From Branchiostoma floridae (Eukaryota > Chordata > Leptocardii > Amphioxiformes > Branchiostomatidae): 64,000 nucleotides of DNA. Where the stretch lies: positions 12,023,186 to 12,087,185 of the forward strand of contig NC_049984.1 in assembly GCF_000003815.2 (NCBI RefSeq), in the 5' to 3' direction. The notes below the pieces were generated by a model. It worked only from the letters and a program-made list of their open reading frames with translations, had not been told where the DNA came from and made no database searches. Position numbers and translations under genes: made by a program. Positions 25,112 to 36,760 of the stretch are shown here, in pieces; within the stretch, counting starts at the first letter, position 1, and each line of letters opens with the position of its first letter.

Positions 25112-25867
25112 AAAGACACTGAAGATCCCAGACCTTTGTGGAATATTTTTAGTTTTTATGAATGTCTTAATGTCATAGCCATAACCTTATCACTCGCTAT
25201 TGCACTATCATACCATACCGGGTATCCGAAATAGTGGCCATTGGCCTATATGTAGGGCTGCCCATATGTTATACAACACTACTTTTAGGAAGGGGGTGTC
25301 GACCTTTAATGATAGTAGTATGTCACCGATCTTATGCACTTGGGAAAGACACTTTGTGGTAAATCTAGCTGAATAAATGAATAGACTATATTGAGAATGA
25401 CACGCAAACATGGCTTTATATGGATTTAATGTGCATCTTATTACCAGCCAGTTTCTGACATTTTGAAACAATTGATTTGCAGAAAACGTTGGCTAATGAT
25501 GGACACGCTCCAGTCTACAATTGAAGTAAAACAGACACATTCACATCTTATGATATCAAGTCTAAGAATAATCTTAACACAATTAAAATCTACTTACATC
25601 TTCACTGCTTATGCATATTCTTCAGGGTTGTCCCTCGAGTTAACGTAACTGCTTTCCAAGGGAGTCCATCATTAAAACATAGCGTTATCGATATCATTAA
25701 ACTAATTCCACATAAAGCTATCAATTATTGGCTTGACAGAAGTCCCCTCTTGTACCACTTGTGTGGAATATTGCTACATATATTTTGAGCAGGGACACTT
25801 CATTGGCACTTTTTCATAACTAAGATTTTGCTGAGTTTACCTGTCGGGCCTTACAATACTGTCTTGA

Positions 25868-26038
25868 GTACGCATGTGCAGCGAAATGTATTGTGGACAA
25901 TCTGTCAGAGGTTAAGGCCCCTGAGACATAAAAAGAGCACGTCTGAACATCATTATCCATATCGACACAATGGTCGAGACAATAACTTCATCTTTCACAT
26001 ATTACCCACAGTGCATTTCGTTGCCCATGCGTACTTAG
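25868..26038. mobile_element. MITE with imperfect GTACGCATG inverted ends
   Basis: GTACGCATGTGCAGCGAAAT is mirrored by ATTTCGTTGCCCATGCGTAC. The right end and its flank (GCGTACTTAGAATCATGAAC) also occur near 23775, which indicates a second, partial copy. Confidence 0.5.
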
Positions 26039-26756
26039 AATCATGAACCTCCTTGTTTCAGTACAACGCACACCATCATTTCTCCTACTTGCGGTGCCAT
26101 CGGTGTTTTAAACACTTTGTAACAACTGCAATATAAAAACACTATGTTGTAATCAATGCCTAGCCTCTTCTGATCGAAACCTATAAAAAGATATGTCTAC
26201 TTGCGCAATTGCCTCTACTTGTTCTCACACGCCGTCTTATTGCATAGAGAAAGTGCATAACGCCTTCCACAAAAATATCTATAACAATTTTAAAAATCAG
26301 TACATCAAACCCCTTTCCCAGCCATAACAAAGAAGGCAAATAAAAACGTATTGAAGCAACTGAAGCCTGGTTCATTGCCCTTAGACCATCGAAGAATAGG
26401 ACTGAGCAACTCGACTTCTCGGCTGAGCCTGCCTTCCTTCAGCCTGGATGCCAGACTGCTTTCCGGGCCTACACAGGCCAGCTCCTCGGGTCTAGGGCCA
26501 ACATGGTCCCAAGGATATCTAACTACAGCTCCCCTCCTCTGATTTTGGCCTAACGTTGGGGGCACGTTGGCCTTTAGAGCTGAGGAGCTGGCTTGTGTAA
26601 GGCCTGGAAACAGGCTGGCATCCGGCCAGGCTGGCCTTCCTTGGCTTGTTACAGACGATGTCTCTTACATCTGCTTTACACTGTTCCCAGTAACTCCTGT
26701 TCACTTCAGAGTGTGTTCCACGTGTAGCCTTTTGTTGGTGGAAGTCTTGACCGTGT

Positions 26757-29700
26757 TTAGTCGGCCTTGGCTGCCTTCCCTCTCCTCCTGCCGGACGGAG
26801 GTTTCGGCGCCGGCGAGGGTTCGGGTGCCGGCGGGTGGTGATGGTGAGCGTCCGCCGGCAGGCTGTCCGCGCTGCCGAAGATGAAGGGACTGAACAAGTT
26901 CTCCACGGGCTTGAAAGGGTCGTCTGCGTGGAAGGCCTTCATGGAGACGGCCACGGAGATGAGCCAGAGGGAGACGGCCAGGACCACCATTTCTTGACTG
27001 ATCCCCATCAGCACATCGGACCGACCCAGGATGATCATGACTGCTCCGACTACACAGGCCTTGATCGAGCTGAGCAGGGTGGATCACATACAAGACAGGG
27101 AGTCAGACAAAACAAATATTGTCAATGAAATAACATACAAAACATGATTTCATACCTCCGTGAAACATCTCAGGTTTTGTGAATGTACATAGCCCTGGCC
27201 ATCATGGATGTTAGTGACCCTCCCCTTACCTTCTTCCCTTTGTCAACCCCAGCTTTCGCCCTCGGAGACGACTGACCAGCTGTTAGTAGATTATACCACA
27301 CTACTATCATGATATCAGGAATGGGGTGTCTGTCTGTAATGATGCAGTATCTAAAAATACAGCCAGGGCCTCAGACAAAAATTGTACCCCTGTCGGAGAT
27401 GAACCTATCTCCCGTAGGTAAATATTACGGAACATTACAGCCCAGTTTTTTTTAATGACAGAATAGCACCATATTGCACTTACAATGAAGGCTGCAAGAT
27501 GGCGTTGATGTCCGGCTTCCACACGCCGCGCACCGCTTGCTCGAAGTTCAGCAGGAACTCGTTACCACATGCTGGAAGAAAATAGATGACTTAGAAGACA
27601 ACTTTAACTCAATCGTTACACGAATTTAGATAGCGTTTGCTAATTTGGTGTAGATGTTATTGTATCCTATGGATATTTTGTTACCAAATATTTACAGGTT
27701 CGTGTTTTACTTAAAGCTTTGATTTCTGTAATCCAACGAAAATTGTTAGCAGGCGCTATTATTGTTATCATACAATTATCTACATCAGGTACGTAATTAT
27801 GTTCTATGTATTTTTTAATTATTCACAGTATTGGTGTTAGAGTTAAATTGTCTGGATCTTGCAGAATTACATGATTGTACCTTGATTGTTTAGCGGTCTG
27901 TATTTAGACCCGACTCAAGATCTAAAGAATAGGGCTATACGAAAGTGTCAATGTGGGCGAGTGTAAAATAGATTTCGCTTTAGTAACAAACCTGTAACTA
28001 CCTCTTTTACCCTACACTACTGGTCTTGAACATGTACAATGCAGTTCTAAGTATTGCCGATTAAACATGCCTCCCTCGACAGCTGGGTGATGACCGTACG
28101 TACCTTTGGCCACTCCTACGATGACCTGCGCCAGTAGACTGTGCGGGTACACCTTGGCGGCCGCCCCGATCCCCGCCACCAGTTTGCGCACGCGCGCAGT
28201 TTCCTTCAGGGCAGTGATGACCAGTTTGAGCGGTAGGACGGATATTATCTTGTAGAACAGATCCTTCGGGCAGTAGAACAGGAGGTACCTGCAAATACGA
28301 CAAAAGTCCGAAGATGTCACGACTCCGTGAACTACTTAACATTTCTCTATCATGTCTTGATAAATCATTTCTGATTAATGACTAGCTCTATCACTTCTGA
28401 CCTGTTCTTCCTGCCACTTTCGGCAAGTTTAACCTCTGCGATTATCTTCCCACTCATTACCTGTCACTCAAATAACTTTGGACACGCACCAACCCATTCG
28501 AATTCACACTTGGTTGAAACATCAACTCCGAATACGTAATTAAACATTGGATAATTAAGACGCCTTGCCTTCGCAATCCTAAAGAGGTCTTAGCTTTATA
28601 ATAATTTTTTAGTATTTAGCAAAATCGACTAAAACTCACCAAATAGCCGATGCAAGAACGACATCTTCCGGGTGCGCCAGGAACGACAGGACGGAGTGGC
28701 CGAGCAGCAGGTCTGCCAGGATGTAACCTCCAAAGCAGGCGATCATGGAGGCCACCCAGTTAGCCAGAGGGTTACTCCGCGATAGCGCTAGAGAGCCTGA
28801 TGACAAGAAATATTTACAGCGTTATCTGCAACATTTGTCTAGGCTATACGGGTTGACGAGGAACCCCCAAATTTAAATATCAACATCTTGTGCTATAGTG
28901 CAGTGCAGCGCTCATGGCAATATCAGACCACCCCTGGAGGATAAGGATCTAGTACCTCAAGGTCATATCAACTGCCATGCCCTATACTATATATATACGT
29001 ATACACTAGACAGTTGGACGTAAGCTTTATAGCTTCTGACAGCTGTTACACAACGGTTCTATTTACGACTCAGAAACGAGAGTTCTTGGGCATGAAAACG
29101 GCCCGGAGGTAGGGACAAATTCAAAGCACAAAATATCTGTAATGTTAAGTCAATACAACTAGCACCATAGCGACTGCTGATCATCTGTTCCCCAATATCC
29201 CATTTTCTTTCTGTGAATTCACTATACATTTTCCACCCGTCTAGTGAAGCAACTGTTTACGTCTCAAGGTGACCTTTACGATAGACCGTGGCCGACCCCG
29301 ACAATTAGCAATTCTATCAGTGATAACATGGAAGCTAATGGTTCAAAAGAATTGATAGATAACGTTAATGGTACTACATGCCTTGAAATATTTGCATTTT
29401 CGTGTTTTATTTTGCATTTTTTTACGTTTTGACCGACGTGGGTGGGACTATGGGCTCGTTGTATCGGTAGGCTTACCCGTGAAAAATGATTGCTAAAGAA
29501 GCCGGAGATTTATATAACAATAATTCTAAAATATTACAAATATCATTGAAAAACCCGCATGGTGTCTTTGAATTGACTCTAGAAGCAATTAATTTGGAAA
29601 AACATTGACAAAGTCAGCAAACCGTTCTAGAGTCTCTCTACAACATCGGGTCGAACACTCGTATTTCCTCCCAAGTTCAAGTGTTTTTAACTTCGCATTC

Positions 29701-30749
29701 CGCATCCCAAAACATTGAGACATTCCCATAACAACAAGATAGACTTGTCATATTTATGTCTGTCATATATCTACAAATACGCAGACTTTGTTTGCTTTCT
29801 ATGGTCAAACTACAGCGTTGCTATGATGATACTAGTTGGCCAGGCGTAGACGCCTGGTTGTGTGATTCTACATGATAACGTTCTATTTTGCAGCCTTTCC
29901 GAATATATAGTATGCATGAAATGATTAGCTAAGCTGGGCTGCTAGTGCCATGGGAGAAAAGCAATTTCAGCACACAATAAAGTCATTGCGGTAACGTTAT
30001 ATCGCCAGAACAGATCTAGCAGATCGTTAAAAGGCACGGCAGTTTGCAATTACAGTGGCCATTTGTGTCGGCAATTTCCACACAATAATGTCCAGATAGC
30101 CCATTTCGTCTGTGTGTTGTGTCGCCCCAACATCAATGTTTTGTTTTTCACACTTGATTGATGATTCATTAACAAGAATGTTAGCTAAACATTAAGCAGG
30201 TCTATGTTGACTTTGCGCGCGTAAATGAATTTTGACCTTGTTCACACATTCACAGCGTGTGGGTTTTGACAGCCGGTATATTGTTATCCAACCACGGCCT
30301 TCAGATTATAGCAGGGACAAATTTGGAAGACCGTGCCTCCATATAACATTACACAGCATTCCCGTTATAGGAGAACCGGATACAGAGGGGTCGTCATACT
30401 GAGCAAAAAAATCACCAAGGTCGACTGAAAAGTCAGCCGCGGAACATAAGGGCACCATATACTTATAACCAGCAACCACCGTCTTAAAATATATATGATG
30501 TTTCGTTCCCAACATGGAAAACGGAGCCATAGTGTAGAGGAACATGTGAACATGCTATTATGCAGGGTGGCCACGCATGTCTAAAGTAGTTTTGATGTTT
30601 ATCTAGGGTTGAATACTGTTAAGGGCCTGAGGGCACAAACCTGTGTCATATCTGGTGGTGAGGATCATCAATGTGTAGTGACAGGCGTTGAACACCGGGA
30701 ACAACGGGAGGGTGGCGAACACCTCCGCCACATCTTGTACCACGTCCAT
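26757..30749 (-). CDS. TMEM38: TRIC-family trimeric intracellular cation channel (TMEM38), complete
   Basis: Five coding exons on the minus strand, 30749-30641, 28796-28640, 28288-28104, 27571-27484 and 27069-26757, join in phase to 283 aa, close to human TMEM38A/B (about 290-300). The start is MDVVQDVAEVFATLPLFPVF. Family landmarks are NPLANW, CFGGYILADLLLG, WYLLFYCPKDLFYK, the basic motif KETARVRKL, NFEQAVRGVWKPDINAI and DPFKPVENLFSPFIFG. The product is an ER/SR cation channel supplying counter-ion current for calcium release. The tail after FGSADSL is His/Pro-rich and ends in a basic cluster (SGRRRGKAAK), unlike the KKKKE tail of the TRIC gene at the left edge. The 185- and 88-nt exons are the same size as in that gene, so the two are paralogs, here in opposite orientation. 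The upstream introns contain dispersed repeats. Confidence 0.93.
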
Positions 30750-31689
30750 GGTCCCTCAGATTCGCGGGGCAGAAACGGCGACGAGTCGGCGTGATGTTAG
30801 AGAAACATCGGGGCGAGCCTAGTGCGGAACCGGCGAGTGAAGAGAGGGGGTCCCCCTGCTGTCGGGCGTGCCGAGCATTCCCTGCATTCTGCCCACCCGC
30901 TCGGGCCCTCTGCGTGCGCATGCGGAGTGAACCCTAGCCTGCTGCACCTGTCAACCTACCGACACCGTTGGGTTGGAGTAAACCAAAGGCGATTTTATAC
31001 CACGGAACGACTAACAACGAGACTCGCTTTCCTGCACAAAACAAACAGTGTTTCAGAGCCAGGTGTTTCACTTCAGGGACTATCCGTTGGGAATACCGGG
31101 GGAGGAATATTGGACACATAATCAGAGTTAGCCGCGGCGGCTCTCAGAGGGCGTATGTTGCTTGTACATCATACATACCTTGATTAATGGGGATTAGAAT
31201 CATGAGCCTTTTTAGCGGCTGTCTGAATTTCAGGTAAAATATAAATAGCCTTAGTAAGTAGAATACACAATAAATGTGTTTATTGTGCACCACCTGCACA
31301 CATGAGATAGCAAATAAAACTGGTCTTTCCAGTCACCAATAGTGCACTCTGAACTCTGACCTCAAACTAAGATGCATTTACGGGAGTCTTCTGCATACAG
31401 GGTGCGTACAGGAACAAATAAAAGTGTACATGCAGAGCACAAATGTGTTGTTCCTGTTGAAAGGGCATGTAAAAGAACATTGTAACGCTAACAATGCCAC
31501 CAACGGTTACCTTAATTGCGCTTTTTCAAGTTTCAATAGAACCATTTCGAAAGTCGTAGCTTCCAGCAGCTGTCGAGATATCTTTTTAACTTGAGAGAGC
31601 ACTGGGTTGATTTTGATGTGGACTTAAATCTGCCCGGGTCCTGACGAAAACAGACGGAGTATCCGTTACCAAATCGTGAACTTAGTTAC

Positions 31690-32370
31690 GTTACCCAGAG
31701 GGCTGGTGATGGTACATTATAGCACAGGGCACAGGATAGCCGTCCAGAACCAAGGACAGGGAGGGCTAGGGCTGTGGTGCATTATCATGTAGTACGTATG
31801 GGACACTACGTGATAGTACAAGACACAGGATAGCCGTTCAGAACCAAGGACAGGGAGGGCTAGGGCTGTGGTGTATTATCATGTAGTACGTATGGGACAC
31901 TACGTGATAGTACAAGACACAGGATAGCCGTTCAGAACCAAGGTCAGGGAGGATTCATTATGATACAGGCGTTAGGGCTGTTGTGGGTTAATATGTAGTA
32001 CTAATGCCTCGGGCGGTACATAATGGTACAAAGAAGAGGATACCTGTTCAGTCCCAAGGACAGGAATGTTTTGTTATGATAGTGGCGTTAGGGCTGTGAT
32101 GGATTAATGTGGAGTACTATGGCCAGGACGGTACAAACCCCGGGGCGATACAGGGCACAGGATAGCCGTTCAGTACCAAGGACAAGAAGGGTTCGTTATG
32201 ATACAAGCGTTAGGGCTTTGGTGGATTGATATGTAGTATTAAGGCCAGGACGGTTCAAAGCACTAAGGCCAGGACGGTACATAACGTTAAGAGTACAGAG
32301 AAGAGGAGAGTCGTTCAGTACCAAAGACAGGGAGGTTCGTTATGGTACAGGCGCTAGGCGTTAAGGCTAT
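31690..32370. repeat. Degenerate minisatellite, about 94-140-bp units
   Basis: The motif CACAGGATAGCCGTTCAG with ACCAAGGACAGGGAGG and TAGGGCTGTGGTG recurs about six times. The first units are spaced 94 bp and almost identical; later ones are longer and diverged. It is non-coding. Confidence 0.85.
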
Positions 32371-32855
32371 GGTTTCATTATCACGCAGTACATGTGATTG
32401 AGCATGGGACGGTATTACTTTGCTACTCTCTGTTCGATAGATAAATTCAAGTACATTCTGGGAGGCGATAATCCACACTGTGTACAAGTAGGCAAATATA
32501 TCCATGATTGTTTATACCGTAGAACCAATAGTGTAAATGACATGCTAGACCCTTTATGTTGATGTATCCATACCTATAGATATCCATATATATGTGTTTA
32601 GTTGTACTGTAAGTAGTTGTTATACATGTAGACCTTACGAAAGTCGCTGTACTTTTGTCGTGTCAATAAAGATTAAATAAATATAATATTATAGGGCACA
32701 AGACAGCCATTCATTCCATTGGACTGTCATCTTGGGAGATGTTAAGGAAGGATTGAATTAAAACAGAACAGTGTAGATGCTCTGATACTAGCTGTCTAGT
32801 CTAACGAACACAACTAACAAGAAACCAACAAGGTTTTCGTGCTATCGATGCGACT

Positions 32856-32861
32856 TTTATT
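32856..32861 (-). terminator. Polyadenylation signal of the TLCD4-like gene
   Basis: AATAAA on the minus strand about 515 nt past the stop codon. Confidence 0.45.
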
Positions 32862-33245
32862 CATTCCATGCAACTGATGGCACATCTGTGTGTAAAATCA
32901 GCACAACAATTAATACAGACACAACAAAGTCCAGCCGTACTCTCCGGATCCATCGTAAAGACTGAAGCTAAATCCATCCGCTTCATTATAAAATGTTTTC
33001 AACTCCGTGTTATCAACTACATGTTATCGCCCTCTTGCCAGCAGTTTCCAAGGTCTATGTACAATACCTGTATTTCCCCCACTTGGAACCTATATCTTTT
33101 CATTATTAACACTTGTACATGCTCCTGTCATATACTTTAGTTCCTAGGAATGTTATTGTAAATTTAGTATCAATGCTGTGAAAGTTTAATCACTAGGAGA
33201 ATATATACATATGTATGTATGTATATATTATTTTGTATTTAACGT

Positions 33246-33304
33246 TATATATGTCTCTCTATCTCTTTCTATCTCTTTCTCTCGCTTTCTCTCTCTCTCT
33301 CTGT
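33246..33304. repeat. CT-rich microsatellite
   Basis: Imperfect TCTCTCTATCTCTTTCT runs just beyond the TLCD4 stop codon, within the presumed 3' UTR. Confidence 0.8.
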
Positions 33305-33375
33305 GTTTATGCGTGTGTAAAATACAAACATGATTTTGACAGAGCGTTCTTTCCCAATGTCTGAGATCTTTTCTA

Positions 33376-36300
33376 TTAGCTCTCTGCTTGATTCGACTTC
33401 GCTTTCTGTAAGACTTTTTTGGCGCCCTTGACGATCCTGCTGAACCACTGGATGTTGAGGACCTCCAGCACCACGCAGGCGACGATCCAGATGTACCTGT
33501 TGAGCGCGTGCAGCCGGTTGTACTGTTCCGTACCGTACACCTGATACACCATGTACCAGTACGGCGGGATCACCGCGATCCGGAACACGAACCAGGACAG
33601 GGCCAGAGCCAGGCCGTTCACAATGTACGGCTTGGAGGACTTACTGACACCCTTTGTCTCCAACAGCCACCTGGCGATAAAGAAAGGAAAGACAAGCAAG
33701 CGGCTTGAAAAGGCAGCGAAAATTTCTTTCAGGTAAATGATGACTTGTGATATTGTGATCAGAGAACAGGTTACTAGTACCTATGTATTTACTTTTCTTT
33801 TTGTTAGAAGAAAAGTTTCATCTGTATAGTTTAGGTATTGACTTGGGTCTTATTTGAACAAGAAGTATAACGTGTTTGAAACTTGTGAATTATTTGCTTC
33901 TGCCAGAAATGTATGTCTTGTATTTCATCTTAATTTTATTGGTATCGATCCTTCGCATAATTATGTTAAGCCTTTGCGTCGATGTAAGTTTTGCAAACGT
34001 GACTTCATCATTACCTCGTCATTTGCATTGTTTATGCTTTGATCAAAACAAAGGAAAGAAGCCTGCAGATTAATGGGTTGGCAACTCTGCTCAATCTAAG
34101 AACATTATACAGTCAAACCTGTCTATAGCGGCCACTCAAGGGACCGGACAAATTTGGCCACTATAGACAGGTGGCCTCTGTATAGAGGTGGCAACTTGTA
34201 GATAAAATACCCAAGGGACCGACAAAAAGTGGCCACTATGGACAGGTGGCCCCGTAGAGGTGGCCCCTAATACAGGTTTGACTGTACATACTTGGTGTTG
34301 ACGAACAGCGTCGAGTTCTCGCAGGTGAGGCGGAAGACGGCGAAGTAAGGTAAGTTACCGATTGTCTGTAACAAAACATACACGAGCACAAATCTTGGCG
34401 ATGTGAACATGACAATGTAGGATTAGTCATGTTCACATGCGTAATCCGGCAGTTACCTCTGACCAGGCGGTTATGGTTCGAATTCAAATCCTGGTTTCTG
34501 TCGCTCACCCGACATGCACGCTACTGGAAAGGGTCGCATTCCTTAGGATGGGACGTTGAAACGTGGTTCACGGTTCATTGTAATTGTCAGCATGCAAGAG
34601 TTAGACGAATTACCCTCAGTGCAACGAACCTGTAAATACTGTATACAACGTCTGTCTTCTTTCTCGCGGCCAGTAGAGCATTAATTAGCCGAGTTCTTGG
34701 TTTTAGTTCTTCAGTGAGCATAACTGGTTCGAGATCACTTTATTGTTCACTTAATTAAAAATGAAGTAAATCCAAATTAAGCCAAGATATCAGGACTTAC
34801 CAGACAAGACATGTACGCCACCAGTACCACCACATGATGTGCTATGTAGACGGTGTATTCCAGCCCACCCATGTACTTCCAGTAGGAGTAGTAGTACAGC
34901 ATGTTCAACATGTCTGCAGAATATCAATGTTTCAAAAGGATTATCCATGATGGGTGCGGATGGAGGGAAGGACTGTATTCGAAGCTAGTCATCGCTATGC
35001 TCTTAGACAATAAACTTTCCTTCCTGACCCTGTTGTAAATCTTCATGATTCCCATACTACAATGTGGAACATTTGGAACGTCCTTGCAAAGAATTACCAA
35101 TATCTCAATCATCGTCTATTTTTGTAGATATTTTTTTTCTATTTCACCGACTCTGTGTCAGCAGTGTCAATAACTGCCACTCAAATGAACTACATGTAAA
35201 TCATATGACTCTGACTGAACATCATTCGACAGATGTAGTCAGTCTTACAGCTTGTAAGAAGTATACCATAGATTCACCTGTCATAGTGAAGCCAACCATC
35301 ACAGCCAGCAGGTGGAGAGCTCCTCGAGAGTGACCCCTGGCGAACAACAACAAAATGCAGCACGTTATTACCACCGCAAGTAAGCTGAAGACTTTTAATC
35401 GGATTGTAATAATAAGTCTCTTTAATCAGTTCACTTGATTATTTCTTAATTGTGTTTGTTTTTACTTTATTCACTATTCACTACCTTTCTCTGTATGTAT
35501 GTATTTCTTTGAAACAATTAAAAAATAAACAAGTAGAAACAAAAACAAAACTTGGACAAGACGTCATAGGAAAGTGTCATTCCGTACATTAAGATATTTT
35601 TTGTGGAGCTTCTCCGACAAAGGGAACCACAAATAGGACAATTCTCTACAGATGATAGTAAAGGGACAGGGGCTTATGCTTTTTCAAGGACCTTGTGTGC
35701 ATAGCAGAAACTTCAGGTGAGAAAATACCATTTTTCGCACGGTCTAACTTACCATATTGGGTTCTCGCCGAGTTCATAGTCACTGATGATAAGGTAGACG
35801 GAAAGGGGTCCAGTGATCAGTGAGTTCAGCATTGAACTTGTCCTATAAAACAAGAGTGTATGCAGCAGTGACAGTGTTGATTACAATGAAATACGCCCTA
35901 TTACATTGAATCCCTGTAGCATGACAAAACGTTTACAGCGAGGTGTTTTCACAACAACGTTGCAAAGGGAATATGGCTGTCGTCTGTGACCGCATTTAGC
36001 GCGATAGGACTGAAGCACTGGCACCTGGCTGCAGTGCATAATACTCGTAACGTTAGAACCGGTCAGCATTACACCGAGGAAGGTGACAGACGGCCACCTT
36101 AACATCTCGAATTAAACAATTGCGAATTGGATGCGTACAAAGGAGTTGTTATCAACCTGATGAACCTATTCACGGAGTTGTGGATGCCATTGCAATGACT
36201 TAATGAATTAATCGATAGCTGTCGCTTTATCAATATTAGGCAGACTAACCTGATGTTCCAGTCAAGCCTCTGTCCAGGCGTCAGCTGTCTGTAGGTTTTG

Positions 36301-36407
36301 GACAGACACAGAGACAGCCGCGGACTGAGATACTTAAAGGCGATGCCATACACCCCACACCACACCAATGCCGCTGTGTAGTACTCAACGATCCGCAAGG
36401 TCTCCAT
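33376..36407 (-). CDS. TLCD4: TLC-domain protein, TLCD4 (TMEM56)-like
   Basis: Six coding exons on the minus strand, 36407-36250, 35842-35753, 35336-35278, 34913-34801, 34365-34292 and 33670-33376, join in phase to 262 aa; human TLCD4 is about 263 aa. The start is METLRIVEYY. Landmarks are RLDWNIR, ENPIWG, YIAHHVVVL (the conserved double His of TLC domains), IGNLPYFAVFRL, PYIVNGLALALSWFVFRIAV, VYGTEQYNRL and CVVLEVLNIQWFSRIVKG. It should be a multi-pass membrane protein of the TRAM-LAG1-CLN8 fold, whose members act in membrane lipid composition; the exact reaction of TLCD4 is not known to me. An acceptor just before the ATG exon indicates a non-coding first exon, possibly ending at a GTATGT donor near 37560. 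A CpG-rich stretch at 37.7-37.95 kb could be its promoter. Confidence 0.9.
34108..34286. mobile_element. MITE with TACAGTCAAACCTG inverted ends
   Basis: The left end TACAGTCAAACCTG is exactly mirrored by CAGGTTTGACTGTA. The interior has repeated TGGCCACTATAGACAGG. It lies in the last TLCD4 intron. A related, damaged copy spans about 4440-4590, with GGTGGCCACTATAGACAGG and AAGTTTGACTGTGTG. Confidence 0.75.
34430..34630 (+). repeat. tRNA-like SINE fragment
   Basis: GGTTCGAATTCAAATCC resembles a B box, followed by a tail with GGATGGGACGTTGAA as in other SINE-like pieces here. It lies in a TLCD4 intron. The call is weak and based on motif order only. Confidence 0.35.
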
Positions 36408-36593
36408 TTTAGAGTTCAGCCGAGGAACTGAGAATATAGATATACATGTTACTCTCTGGAGTTGTGGCAACGTCTCAAGGAATGTTAGTTACGCCATCAA
36501 TATTAGTATTTGGCTGTAGATGAACAATATATATCCTTCCATTGCATCACTCGAATCCATTTGGGTGCGATTTTAGATGACGTAATCGTGTGT

Positions 36594-36760
36594 AGCCTCC
36601 ATAGCAGGCTCTCTGGGGCCTTTTTGGCTCATAATACACTAATACTGGCCGGCAGTCAAATATGGACAGCAATCAGCGATCCAGTACAAAAAGAAATGAC
36701 CAGAAAAAGTGTATTATGAGTTAAAAAAAAAGGCCCTAGAGAGCCTGCTATGGAGGCTAG
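36594..36760. mobile_element. Foldback MITE with AGCCTCCATAGCAGGCTCTC arms and 8-bp target duplication
   Basis: Arms of about 48 bp (AGCCTCCATAGCAGGCTCTC ... ATAATACACT and the mirror) surround a short loop. TCGTGTGT occurs directly before (36586-36593) and after (36761-36768), a likely target-site duplication. Confidence 0.8.

Larger units (their letters stand above)
24621..26756. other. Intergenic stretch between the microprotein and second TRIC gene
   Basis: It contains the microprotein 3' UTR with AATAAA at 25106, a MITE at 25868-26038 and an imperfect GC-rich inverted repeat at about 26400-26650. No coding exon is recognised. Confidence 0.5.
30750..33375. other. Intergenic stretch between the second TRIC and TLCD4 genes
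   Basis: The TRIC 5' flank (about 30750-30950) is rather GC-rich and promoter-like. A degenerate minisatellite covers 31690-32370. AATAAA motifs near 32665-32690 could be a retroposon tail. The TLCD4 polyadenylation signal is at 32856. No further gene is seen. Confidence 0.45.
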
